Shown piece after piece: positions 25,451-34,130 of a stretch of DNA of 64,000 nt. The stretch's first letter is position 1. Every line of letters begins with the position of its first letter. A model generated the notes under the pieces. It was not told the DNA's origin and did no database searches. It was given only the letters and a program-made list of their open reading frames with translations. The position numbers and the translations under genes were made by a program. Source of the DNA: Flavihumibacter profundi (lineage in GTDB: Bacteria > Bacteroidota > Bacteroidia > Chitinophagales > Chitinophagaceae); the NCBI RefSeq assembly GCF_020076305.1, contig NZ_JAIQXE010000001.1, positions 992,001 through 1,056,000 on the forward strand, given 5' to 3'.

Positions 25451-26500
25451 TTATCCCGGCAGTTGGCTGAGGTATACTTTTGCTAGCTCCAGGTATTGAT
25501 TAGCCTTAGTTGTCCATTTAATTTCGTCTTTATAAGCAACTTCGAGAATATGCCTTATAACAAGGTAACAGCGTAAACAGGCTTTCTTGATTTTATAAAA
25601 AATAATAAGGGAATCGGGAACCTGGTCAGATGCCAGTGAAATATAAGATTCCAGGAATATTTTACCGGCAGAAGGATCACCTAACATTTCACATTCCATC
25701 GCTAAAAATGATAACTCTTCTGCAACATCAAGAATCCTGAGGTCCCGGTTGAATTCCAGGCAATCAATTATAGCTGGCGCATGAGCGAGGCATATATGTT
25801 CAGGGCGAAGGTCACCGTGAGCTTCAATAACCCTTCCTTCATTTATCCTTTGATAAAATACATTAGGATTATTGGATAAATATTTCAGCAATCCCGTGAT
25901 AAGTAATTCAATTTGTGTTCCGGGCAAATGATATACTGGTTTTATCAATTCTCGGTAAATACCAGATATCTCCCCTTTTTGTCTTTCCACATATACCTGT
26001 GGCTCGATGATTATTGAAGGTGAAATTTTATAAAATTCAGATAATAAAGAGGCAGCCTTCTTTAGTAGGGTTTGGGAAACAGTATTGTTCCTGATGGCAT
26101 TGTCCAACATATTTTCCTCAGGCAACCTTTTCATTTTAACCAGCCAATCAACAATTTCACCTTTCCCGTTGAATGACAATTGACCACTTTTATCGCATAT
26201 CAGGGGCACCAGGCCCAGATAAACATCTGGTGCCAGCCTTTTATTTAGCCTTAGCTCCTCCTTACAATTAAGGTATCTTGACTCCAGGTATCGAAAATCA
26301 ACAAAATTATTTTTGACAGGTTTTTTTAGTTTATAAACAAACCCATTAGCAAGGAAAACCCAGGACATATGCGTTTCCCTCGTTTCAACGTTTGTAACGG
26401 GGTGTAAGTAAGAACCGGCCAGCTTAAGAAAAGCAACCTTTTGTCCAATAGACAAAGTAGAGTCAGCAGCCTCATTTAATCTATACTTTTGCATTATCAC
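25451..26500 (-). CDS. APH-like kinase (COG2187 type, without P-loop domain)
   Basis: A 349-residue protein with an aminoglycoside phosphotransferase-like kinase fold. The N-lobe has VYKLKKPVKNNFVDF with the predicted ATP-contacting lysine; the catalytic loop reads AHGDLRPEHICL and the metal site region IIDCLEFNRDLRILDVAEELSFLAME. Relatives such as Rv2004c in the DosR regulon carry an additional C-terminal P-loop kinase domain, which is absent here. The substrate is unknown and antibiotic resistance is not implied. It follows prs by 6 bp on the minus strand as the last gene of the hpf-prs-kinase unit. Confidence 0.8.
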   Translation of the reverse strand: MIMQKYRLNEAADSTLSIGQKVAFLKLAGSYLHPVTNVETRETHMSWVFLANGFVYKLKKPVKNNFVDFRYLESRYLNCKEELRLNKRLAPDVYLGLVPLICDKSGQLSFNGKGEIVDWLVKMKRLPEENMLDNAIRNNTVSQTLLKKAASLLSEFYKISPSIIIEPQVYVERQKGEISGIYRELIKPVYHLPGTQIELLITGLLKYLSNNPNVFYQRINEGRVIEAHGDLRPEHICLAHAPAIIDCLEFNRDLRILDVAEELSFLAMECEMLGDPSAGKIFLESYISLASDQVPDSLIIFYKIKKACLRCYLVIRHILEVAYKDEIKWTTKANQYLELAKVYLSQLPG

Positions 26501-26506
26501 CCTGAT

Positions 26507-27478
26507 TTATTCCTGCATTAAATCTGTTACTGAACCACCTTCAAATAACCGCGTGATTACTTTGGCAAAAAGTGGTGCCACATTTATTACAAGCACCTTG
26601 TTTATAATATTTGTAGTTCCCAGCCTGAAGGGAGGAATGGTATTAGTTACAAATATTTTCTGCAAACAACTTTCCTTCAGGTTTTCTTCAGGTTTCCCTG
26701 TAAACAACCCATGGGTTGCAACCGCAAGTACTTTATTGGCACCTGCGTTTTTACAAGCCGTTGCTGCCCTGCCAAGGGTACCACCGGTACTAACCATGTC
26801 ATCAATAACAATTACAGTCCTGCCTTCAACATTACCAATTATAGTTTCACCCCAAACTTCACCACTGCTACGGTATTTTTCCATAAAGGCCAGCGGCAAT
26901 TCTTTATTTAGTCTTTTACCAAGCAATCGCTGGAATTGCTCAGCACGCTTGACACCCCCAATATCTGGAGACATAATAACCAGCTCGTCATCTGCAATAT
27001 CCCGGATAAGGCAATCCGCAAAAAGTGAATTTGCTTCCAGGTTTATTGTGGGGATGCGGAAAGCATTATTAAAAGCCTGGAGATTATGGACATCAATAGT
27101 GACAACCTGGTCTGTTCCTGAGGCCTCAAACAATTGTGCAACATACCGTGTAGTTACAGGATCCCTTGGCTTTGATTTCCGGTCCTTACGGGCATAACAC
27201 AAATAAGGAACTATTGCTGTTACCTGTGCAGCAGAAGCGTCTTTTAAAGCAGAAATAAAAAAAAGAAGCCGGCAAAGTTTATCATTTACACTTTTTGCTG
27301 AATCGCTATACAATGACTGTATAACAAAGACATCCTGGTTGCGAACACTTTCCAGGGGCCTGCATTTATGTTCACCATCCTCAAATGATATTTCCTCATG
27401 CAAATTCAGGGTTGTACCTAACTCTTTTGCAACCAACTCGCCAAAATCCCTGGAACTATCAAGTGCAAACAGCTTCAT
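26507..27478 (-). CDS. prs: Ribose-phosphate pyrophosphokinase
   Basis: A 323-residue enzyme making PRPP from ribose-5-phosphate and ATP. The PRPP loop VIVIDDMVSTGGTL is clear and the ATP-side segments YARKDRKSKPRDPVTTRYVAQLF and VVTIDVHNLQAFNNAF are present. Several positions diverge from housekeeping Prs (for example VDLHAGQIQGFF there versus IDVHNLQAFN here), so it may be a stress-linked paralogue. It sits 10 bp after hpf and 6 bp before the APH-like kinase. PRPP made here could feed the phosphoribosyltransferase encoded next door. Confidence 0.92.
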   Translation of the reverse strand: MKLFALDSSRDFGELVAKELGTTLNLHEEISFEDGEHKCRPLESVRNQDVFVIQSLYSDSAKSVNDKLCRLLFFISALKDASAAQVTAIVPYLCYARKDRKSKPRDPVTTRYVAQLFEASGTDQVVTIDVHNLQAFNNAFRIPTINLEANSLFADCLIRDIADDELVIMSPDIGGVKRAEQFQRLLGKRLNKELPLAFMEKYRSSGEVWGETIIGNVEGRTVIVIDDMVSTGGTLGRAATACKNAGANKVLAVATHGLFTGKPEENLKESCLQKIFVTNTIPPFRLGTTNIINKVLVINVAPLFAKVITRLFEGGSVTDLMQE

Positions 27479-27488
27479 ACAATATTTT

Positions 27489-27818
27489 TTAAACCTTTAC
27501 AGAGCTCGTGATTTCGTCTGGCGGTTCATTATTTTTCCTTGAAACTTCCTCGATTCGGGCATTAAGTTCATTTACAGCTTCAAAAGCAGCCTCTTCATAA
27601 CTTACGGCTGTCTTATGGACAAAAATCGAATCACCGAAAACAGTCAGGTTTATTTCGCATTTTTTTGCGCCCGTTTCTCCACCTGCCTGCTCGCTCAGGT
27701 GGACCTGCGCCCTGGAAATATTTTTATCAAGATGATGATACCCAAGTATTTTGTCGCGAATGAAACTGATCAGCCATTCATTTACCTGTCCTTGCGGAGT
27801 TTGAAATTCAATGTTCAT
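27489..27818 (-). CDS. Ribosome hibernation/HPF-like protein (short form)
   Basis: A 109-residue protein of the HPF/RaiA (S30AE) family, which binds the 30S decoding region and idles ribosomes. It shows the beta-alpha-beta-beta-beta-alpha pattern with ISRAQVHLSEQAG, KKCEINLTVFGDSIFVHKTAVSYEEAAFEAVNELNARIEE. It lacks the C-terminal dimerisation domain of long HPF. It opens the hpf-prs-kinase unit behind FNR-like sites at 27871-27904. Ribosome silencing agrees with a dormancy role for this island. Confidence 0.88.
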   Translation of the reverse strand: MNIEFQTPQGQVNEWLISFIRDKILGYHHLDKNISRAQVHLSEQAGGETGAKKCEINLTVFGDSIFVHKTAVSYEEAAFEAVNELNARIEEVSRKNNEPPDEITSSVKV

Positions 27819-27839
27819 AATAATTAGGTCTTACGTTTA

Positions 27840-27904
27840 ACAAATTACTGCCAATATGGAATTCTTAGGGTGAGGGGTGTCATTTCATATTATGATGCTG
27901 ATCA
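27840..27904 (-). promoter_or_regulatory. hpf-prs promoter with tandem FNR/CRP-like sites
   Basis: TGATGCTGATCA (27893-27904, with ATGAT/ATCAT arms) and a weaker site TGAGGGGTGTCA (27871-27882) lie 22 bp centre to centre. The weaker, promoter-proximal one is centred 29.5 bp from the minus-strand hexamer-like TAATTTGT (27847 to 27840), a partial match to TAnnTTTG. The weak -7 and deviating site fit dependence on an activator. Confidence 0.55.
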
Positions 27905-27968
27905 TCAATGCGAAACCAATACAAAGCTGTAAAATCATAACCATTTTTCCGGAATGGCCAAAATCTCC

Positions 27969-28011
27969 TGACATAGGTCATATATTAAACAATGCAATAT
28001 TGATAAATTGA
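27969..28011 (+). promoter_or_regulatory. FNR/CRP-like site and promoter of the Lon-like protease
   Basis: TGACATAGGTCA (27969-27980) is centred 29.5 bp before TAAATTGA (28004-28011), a partial -7 element. This matches the spacing at the other island promoters. Transcription would begin near 28016, which excludes a TTG start at 28008 and supports the ATG at 28026. No second site lies 22 bp upstream. Confidence 0.6.
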
Positions 28012-28025
28012 AGAAAATCTTGCAC

Positions 28026-30437
28026 ATGAAGGTTCAATTAAAAGTCAACAACCTTACGAATCCCTTTACCGTAGAGGAATTGCAAAAAATAATACCCTTC
28101 CGGAATGTTGAAGAGCCTGGTATCATAGGCCAGAATCGCGCTGAAAAAGCCATTAGCCTTGGGTTAGGAATCAAATCTTATGGTTTTAATATTTTCGTTT
28201 CAGGTGTATCGGGAACCGGAAAACTTACTGCAGTAAAAAGCTATTTAAATGAAATAGCCGTAAAAGAACCAGTACCATCGGACTGGTGTTATATCAATAA
28301 TTTTGATGACCCCTACCAGCCCAAAAAACTCAGCATGCCTGCAGGCCATGCGATTGAATTGAAGAAAGACATAAAGGCAATCATCCAGGAAGCCAGGCAA
28401 AGTTTGGTAAAAGCATTCGAAAGCGAGGAATACGCAAACCGAAAAAGACTTATCCAGGAAAAATATGAAGCACAGGAGAGCACTATAATTAATGCCATAA
28501 ATCAGCGTGCTGAAAAAGAATCTTTAATAATCAAGCAAACTCCACTGGAAATTTTTACAATACCCATTATTGAAGGAGTCCCTATGACTGATGAACAATT
28601 TCTCAGTTTACCAAAAGAAAAGCAGGAAAAAATACACGAAAAACAAAATAAACTGGCTGAAGATGTAAAGGAAGCATTAAGACAAACCAGGAAATTGGCG
28701 AAAGCGGCAACTGAAGAATTAAATAAACTCGAAAAGGAAGTAGCAGCATATGCCATCAGCAACTTAATTGAGGACACAGAAGAAAAATACACACAGATAC
28801 CCGAAGTAATAGAGTACCTCAAAAATCTAAAAAATGATATTTTAGGAAACCTCACCGAATTTTTACTGGCCGACAAAAGCACCGAAAATATTTTAGGTGG
28901 GAAAAATCAGGATTTTCTTAAACGATATGAAGTTAATGTCCTTGTTGATAATTCCAGACAGCAGGGAGCCCCGATTATTATTGAAAGCAACCCTACCTAT
29001 AATAATCTTATTGGACGCGTAGAGAAAGAATCAGTTATGGGAACGCTTTTAACAGATTTCACCATGATAAGGAAGGGGGCACTACACAGTGCAAATGGTG
29101 GTTACCTGGTTATCAGGGCTGAAGAATTATTTAAAAATTATTTTTCCTGGGAAGCCCTGAAACGAACCATTAAAAATAAAGAAGTATTAATTGAGGAAGC
29201 AACAGACAAACTGGGATACCTGACCACTAAATCAATTAAGCCTGAACCCATTCCATTGAAGGTAAAAGTCATTTTGGTTGGGGATCCACTTTATTACCAC
29301 CTGTTATACTCATATGATATTGACTTCAGGGAATTATTTAAAGTAAAAGCTGATTTCGATAGTTCCATGAACAGGACGGATGAAAATATTGGTAATTATA
29401 TTGCATTCATCAATAGTGTATGTGAACTGGAGAAATTAGGGCGGATTCAGGATGGTGCAATGGCAAAAATCATTGAATTTGGCTCAAGGTTGGCAGATGA
29501 CCAGGGTAAATTGAGTACCCGGCTTGCATTAATTGCCGATATAATCAGGGAAGCAGATTATTACGCATCACAGGAAAAATCATCTCAAATAACACCAATT
29601 CATGTGCTTCGTGCAATCAATGAAAAAAATTACCGGGGGAACCTGGTGCAGGAGAAAATAAACGAACTGATTGAGCGCAAACAAATATTTATAGACACTA
29701 CAGGTAGCAAAACCGGACAGATAAACGGGCTATCGGTAATTGACCTTGGCGATATTTCATTTGGTCGCCCCATTAGAATAACCTGCAGCGTAAACCTGGG
29801 CAAGGGAGGTATAATCGCTATTGAACGGGAAGCCGAATTAAGTGGTCCCCTGCATACCAAAGGAGTATTGATTTTAGCAGGATACCTCTCAGAAAAATAC
29901 TTCCAGGATAAACCAATCAGCCTTTCCGCACGTGTGGTATTTGAACAGTCATATTCTGAGGTAGAAGGAGACAGTGCATCCAGCACAGAATTGTATGCAA
30001 TACTTTCCAACCTCGCCAATGCGCCAATAAAACAAGGCATTGCAGTAACAGGCTCCGTAAACCAAAAAGGAGAAGTCCAGGCAATAGGCGGGGTAAATGA
30101 AAAAATTGAAGGTTATTTTGAATTATGTAAAAAAATTGGCCTAAATGAAGAGCAAGGCGTAATTATTCCTTCGGCAAATAAACAAAACCTGATGCTGAAG
30201 GAGGAAGTATTGGAAGCGGTTGCCAATAAAAAATTTAATATCTGGGCGATTGATACTATTGATGATGGCATTGAACTTTTAACCGGATTGCGGGCGGGAA
30301 GCATTAATGAAGAAGGAACCATAGCCTACAAAGTAAATACTACACTAATCAATTATTCCGAAAAGATGAAAGAATTTTCTGAAGAAGAAGAAGATAGTGC
30401 CGGTGATAATATTTGGGTATCTAACGTAGTTGGATAA
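28026..30437 (+). CDS. Lon-related AAA+ protease
   Basis: About 803 residues of the Lon-related family (AAA_32 plus Lon C-terminal protease). It has an N-terminal AAA core with FVSGVSGTGKLTAV, where the usual Ser/Thr after the Walker A lysine is Leu; a long charged helical insertion (about 100-270) likely coiled-coil; the LHSANGGYLVIRAEELF ATPase segment; and the protease domain with the catalytic Ser in EGDSASSTEL and Lys in GGVNEKIEGYFE. Degradation of damaged proteins in the cytoplasm is expected. The start at 28026 is set by the promoter described at 27969-28011. The nitroreductase gene follows after 23 bp. Confidence 0.92.
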   Translation: MKVQLKVNNLTNPFTVEELQKIIPFRNVEEPGIIGQNRAEKAISLGLGIKSYGFNIFVSGVSGTGKLTAVKSYLNEIAVKEPVPSDWCYINNFDDPYQPKKLSMPAGHAIELKKDIKAIIQEARQSLVKAFESEEYANRKRLIQEKYEAQESTIINAINQRAEKESLIIKQTPLEIFTIPIIEGVPMTDEQFLSLPKEKQEKIHEKQNKLAEDVKEALRQTRKLAKAATEELNKLEKEVAAYAISNLIEDTEEKYTQIPEVIEYLKNLKNDILGNLTEFLLADKSTENILGGKNQDFLKRYEVNVLVDNSRQQGAPIIIESNPTYNNLIGRVEKESVMGTLLTDFTMIRKGALHSANGGYLVIRAEELFKNYFSWEALKRTIKNKEVLIEEATDKLGYLTTKSIKPEPIPLKVKVILVGDPLYYHLLYSYDIDFRELFKVKADFDSSMNRTDENIGNYIAFINSVCELEKLGRIQDGAMAKIIEFGSRLADDQGKLSTRLALIADIIREADYYASQEKSSQITPIHVLRAINEKNYRGNLVQEKINELIERKQIFIDTTGSKTGQINGLSVIDLGDISFGRPIRITCSVNLGKGGIIAIEREAELSGPLHTKGVLILAGYLSEKYFQDKPISLSARVVFEQSYSEVEGDSASSTELYAILSNLANAPIKQGIAVTGSVNQKGEVQAIGGVNEKIEGYFELCKKIGLNEEQGVIIPSANKQNLMLKEEVLEAVANKKFNIWAIDTIDDGIELLTGLRAGSINEEGTIAYKVNTTLINYSEKMKEFSEEEEDSAGDNIWVSNVVG

Positions 30438-30460
30438 ACCTGCCTAAAAATTTCCCTATT

Positions 30461-31087
30461 ATGAAAAATGAAACTATAAGCGAAAGCATAAAAATAAATG
30501 ATACCCTGAAAATAATTTACGACCGCAGGGCAATAAGGAAATATAAAGATAAGCCTGTTGAAATAGAACTAATTGAAAGGATAATTGATGCAGGCCGGAT
30601 GGCACCTTCAGCAATGAACAGGCAATCCTGGAAATTCCACGTTCTTACCAACACCGAAACTATAAAGGCATTTTCAAAAGAAATAGTAAGTATAGCTGCG
30701 AAAAAATTCATTAAAACAGGCTTACGGCAAATAATTAAATCTATTACAAGCATGTTTCATTTTTCTGCGGCCTTTGATGTTTTAAAAAGCGGGGACCCCG
30801 TATTTTATTGCGCGCCGGTTGTAATATTCATTTCCGCACCGGTTGATAATGAATGGGCTGAACTTGATATTGGCATGTGCTCGCAAAATATGATGTTGGC
30901 GGCTAAATCTATTGGCCTGGATAGTTGCCCCATAGGATTCGGTAAATTTATCCAGCAAACCAAGATATTTTCCCGATTAAAAATACCTGAAACCGAACAG
31001 GTTTATTTTTCCATCATTTTGGGATATGGTGATGAAAACCCGGAAATGCACAAAAGGATCAGGGAAAATGTATTTTACATTGATTAA
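30461..31087 (+). CDS. Nitroreductase-family FMN oxidoreductase
   Basis: A 208-residue flavoprotein of the nitroreductase fold: the FMN-contacting YDRRAIRKYKDKP near residue 23, DAGRMAPSAMNRQSWKFHVL, and the C-terminal LGYGDENPE. The family reduces nitro groups or quinones with NAD(P)H; natural substrates are mostly unknown. It is the last gene of the island and convergent with the CDP-alcohol phosphatidyltransferase gene. Nitroreductase-like proteins such as Acg are also DosR-controlled in M. tuberculosis. Confidence 0.9.
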   Translation: MKNETISESIKINDTLKIIYDRRAIRKYKDKPVEIELIERIIDAGRMAPSAMNRQSWKFHVLTNTETIKAFSKEIVSIAAKKFIKTGLRQIIKSITSMFHFSAAFDVLKSGDPVFYCAPVVIFISAPVDNEWAELDIGMCSQNMMLAAKSIGLDSCPIGFGKFIQQTKIFSRLKIPETEQVYFSIILGYGDENPEMHKRIRENVFYID

Positions 31088-31111
31088 AGGCTTAGCCCGT
31101 AAAATATACAT

Positions 31112-31696
31112 TCAGCGAAACTTTTCGTGTTTCTTTTTGATTACCCAATATAAACCTTTAACATTTGTCTCCCATTTCGGCAATAACAATACAATAATAA
31201 TTTCTTCAATCAATTCAAAGGCTGTAATCAGTACTGTCAAATAAAATAAATTATATAATGGCCTGGGAAGAAAGAAAAGAAGTATCAGGAAAACACCTTG
31301 AAAAATAGCGGCAAATTTTGCAGCATAAGTATGAAAGCTGGTTATTTTACGATACCTGATAAGTGCAAGAATAGTCTGTAAAAAAAATAGTACAAATAAT
31401 ATAATCAGCAGGAAACGCTCATAACTTAAAAAATCGGGTTTAAATACAAAAACCCCAACTAATCCGGCAATAATAGTAAGATCGTCAGCAATTGAATCAA
31501 GTTTAGTACCGAAAACACTGGCTACATTTAACCTGCGGGCAAGGTAACCGTCTATCAGGTCAGTACAAAAACTAAGGGCTAGTAACCATTTAAACAGATC
31601 CAATCTTTCTTTAAAAATCAGCATTATGAGGAAAGGTGCAGCCAACAGGCGATATAAGGTAATTCCATTAACCACATAATAACTTCGTTTATCCAT
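31112..31696 (-). CDS. CDP-alcohol phosphatidyltransferase
   Basis: A 194-residue inner-membrane enzyme that joins a CDP-diacylglycerol to an alcohol. The family signature D-G-x2-A-R-x8-G-x3-D-x3-D is intact in DGYLARRLNVASVFGTKLDSIADD (shown by residues DG, AR, G, D and D). About five to six hydrophobic segments follow. Whether it makes phosphatidylglycerophosphate or another product cannot be decided from sequence. Its start overlaps the end of cdsA by 8 bp, so it uses CdsA's product directly. Confidence 0.88.
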   Translation of the reverse strand: MDKRSYYVVNGITLYRLLAAPFLIMLIFKERLDLFKWLLALSFCTDLIDGYLARRLNVASVFGTKLDSIADDLTIIAGLVGVFVFKPDFLSYERFLLIILFVLFFLQTILALIRYRKITSFHTYAAKFAAIFQGVFLILLFFLPRPLYNLFYLTVLITAFELIEEIIIVLLLPKWETNVKGLYWVIKKKHEKFR

Positions 31697-32534
31697 GGTG
31701 AAATAATATTAAATAACAGCAAACAAAAGGGGCTGAACCTAACAGGGAGTCAAAGCGGTCGAGCATACCCCCATGTCCGGGTAATATGGTACCTGAATCT
31801 TTCAGGTTAAGGCTGCGTTTCATCATCGATTTAACCAGGTCACCGCAAGTTCCGGTTACTATTATAATTACCGCAATAAAGACCCAGTCAATAACGGGAA
31901 AAAAAGTAAAAAAATAAGATAAGAGGTAAGATACTAAAATTGCAGATGCCGCCCCTCCTGCACTGCCTTCCCAGGTCTTTTTGGGAGATATACGTTTAAA
32001 CAAATGATGTATCCCGAAATTTTTACCAATAAAATAGGCCCCGGTATCACTCGCCCAAAGTATAAAAAAATAACCTAAGACCAATTGCAGGTTATAGGTG
32101 CCTGGTGGATATGGAAAAAAAGCGAGGGTAATAAAAAAACAAAGCGGAATGGTTATGCAAATGACCCCTAAAAAAGTAAATGCGAGATTATAGAAGGGTT
32201 TTTCCGACAAATGAAACAACTCCATCACAAATATGCCGAATGCAATTGGAATAGCCACAAATAGGATCTTCCAGGAAATTATTCCTGCAACATAAAGTGT
32301 ACAGGCGATTAGCATACTTACTGATAAAATAATGCCGGCAACCTTGCGTGGAAGAAGATCAGTGCTATAAAATAATCGATAAAATTCTAACAGGCTGAGT
32401 AAGTCGATGATCAGTACCAAAAATATAAAGCCAAATAAATTCCAACTGACTGTGCCAAGTATAATTATAGCTAATATGATTCCGGTAATAGAACGCTCGG
32501 TTAAATTATTTTTTGTTTTTAGGTAATTTGACAT
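31689..32534 (-). CDS. cdsA: Phosphatidate cytidylyltransferase
   Basis: A 281-residue polytopic membrane protein making CDP-diacylglycerol from CTP and phosphatidic acid. The C-terminal signature is clear: RISPKKTWEGSAGG, then GDLVKSMMKRSLNLKDSGTILPGHGGMLDRFDS. It has about eight hydrophobic segments. It is the first gene of a two-gene lipid unit with an 8-bp overlap to the next gene. Confidence 0.95.
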   Translation of the reverse strand: MSNYLKTKNNLTERSITGIILAIIILGTVSWNLFGFIFLVLIIDLLSLLEFYRLFYSTDLLPRKVAGIILSVSMLIACTLYVAGIISWKILFVAIPIAFGIFVMELFHLSEKPFYNLAFTFLGVICITIPLCFFITLAFFPYPPGTYNLQLVLGYFFILWASDTGAYFIGKNFGIHHLFKRISPKKTWEGSAGGAASAILVSYLLSYFFTFFPVIDWVFIAVIIIVTGTCGDLVKSMMKRSLNLKDSGTILPGHGGMLDRFDSLLGSAPFVCCYLILFHHG

Positions 32535-33212
32535 ATCTGCAGATTAACCTTGCCATACAGCCCAAAACAATTAACAGGCTATTCATTCAGGGCTACATGG
32601 CAAGCCATAAAATCACCTTTATCCGGCAGCTTTTTTAACCATCAGTAATTAGCAGGCCCAATGATTATCCCCCCTATTTCCAGGCCGAATCTGGCAACCA
32701 GGATATTGCCTCTTTAAAACTATTATTGATATAAAAAAAACTAATATAATATAATTTATCCTTTTCTGAGCTCTAGAATAATATAACTTATTGTTTTTGA
32801 ATAATTTAGAATGGAATGAGGCATAAGCCAGAAGAAAGCTGGGATAGAGCTAGGAAAGAGCTAGGAAAGACTTACCAATAACATATTTTATTTTCAATTT
32901 TTCTCATACCTGTTAAAATCAATAATTTAGGATAAATCTTTCAAAAAAAGAGATAAAATTCATTTTTTATTTATATAATGTATTTTATAATATGAATTAT
33001 TTTACTGTTTTTATAGTGCTCCCTAATCGAGCAATTGCCTTTATGCTTAAGGAAAATCAAAAAGGACCGGTAAAATAATTTGTTCAGATCAATGACCACT
33101 TGTTTTATAAAAATCCTTATTCCCCCTTTTACCATTACCTAAATTAAAGTGGTTAAAATGAATTCTTCATTTGGTATGGATAAAATTGGCCTCAATACAA
33201 ATTAATGACAAC
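32535..33212. other. AT-rich intergenic region with a small tandem repeat
   Basis: A 678-bp gap upstream of cdsA and the PIG-L gene. No long open frame is supported. At 32847-32868 the 11-bp unit GAGCTAGGAAA is repeated twice, with a degenerate third copy just before (about 32836-32846). The middle part is strongly AT-rich. No clear TGAY-N4-RTCA site and no tRNA are seen. Confidence 0.5.
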
Positions 33213-34121
33213 ATGAAAAATGTACACCTCAAATTTTTAACCGTTGCTTCGATCTGTATATTCTTTTTTTCATCGATTTCATATGCCCAACCTGGACCGA
33301 AAGTATTAGTCGTGAATGCACACCCCGATGATGAAACCAGTTTCCCTATCATATTATATAAAATAACCCATGATTTGAAAGGCACGGTAGACCTGGCTTT
33401 AATCACCGATGGCCAGGGTGGCTTTAATGGATCAGAACTGGGTTCGGAATATTATGGTTACAACCTTACCGATTCGGTGGTGGGCAGGTCGGAGCTACCC
33501 AGGATCCGTAAAAAAGAATTGATGCTAGCCGGTGATATAATGGGTATCAGGCAATATTATTTTTTTGACCAGCGCGATGATTATTACCACCTGGACCCAA
33601 TGCCTTATGTAAGCGGACTCAGATGGGATGTTCCCTTTATTGAAAAAAAGCTGGATCAAATCCTGGCAGCCGGCCAATATGATTATATCATTACCATGTT
33701 ACCGTATGCCGGACAGCATGGTCATCATAAAACCGCTGTAATCATGGCGCTAAGGGCATTACAGCGATACAAGGGCGAAAAACGACCCGTAATAATTGCA
33801 GGAAGTACCTATAAAGATGAAACTCCTGATGCATACACGGTGCTTGAAGGATTTCCCGAAACTGCAGTTAAGAAAAAAGCACCTTCTTACTATCTTGATG
33901 TAGCCACGCATTTTGGTCATGGAAAGCAGGTTTCTTATAAAACTGTTGCACAATGGGTAATTGCCTGTTACAAGTCTCAGGGGGATATGCAGGAAAACCC
34001 ATTGTACAAAGGTGACAAGGAGACTTTCAGGTTGTTCGACATAAATGATGATACCGCTATTCAAAAAACTTCACAGTTATTTGAGCAACTCAGGAAAAGC
34101 GGGTATTCGGCGCAACAATAA
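33213..34121 (+). CDS. Secreted PIG-L family deacetylase
   Basis: About 302 residues, exported by a signal peptide (about 1-26, ending SISYAQ). The zinc-binding NAHPDDE motif is next, and the GQHGHHKTAV histidine pair occurs later, as in N-acetylglucosaminyl-phosphatidylinositol deacetylase relatives (LmbE-like). It should remove acetyl groups from an amino sugar or similar substrate outside the cytoplasm. I prefer ATG at 33213 over an upstream TTG at 33171 because the signal peptide begins there. It is convergent with the remnant at 34131-34400. Confidence 0.88.
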   Translation: MKNVHLKFLTVASICIFFFSSISYAQPGPKVLVVNAHPDDETSFPIILYKITHDLKGTVDLALITDGQGGFNGSELGSEYYGYNLTDSVVGRSELPRIRKKELMLAGDIMGIRQYYFFDQRDDYYHLDPMPYVSGLRWDVPFIEKKLDQILAAGQYDYIITMLPYAGQHGHHKTAVIMALRALQRYKGEKRPVIIAGSTYKDETPDAYTVLEGFPETAVKKKAPSYYLDVATHFGHGKQVSYKTVAQWVIACYKSQGDMQENPLYKGDKETFRLFDINDDTAIQKTSQLFEQLRKSGYSAQQ

Positions 34122-34130
34122 CTGATCTCA

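Noticed and set aside
28008-28026. TTG start for the Lon-like protease
   Set aside because: It falls within the predicted -7 element at 28004-28011; the ATG at 28026 is downstream of the likely transcription start.
32535-33212. CRISPR or insertion sequence in the 678-bp gap
   Set aside because: Only a short 11-bp tandem repeat is present; no spacers, no terminal inverted repeats and no transposase frame.
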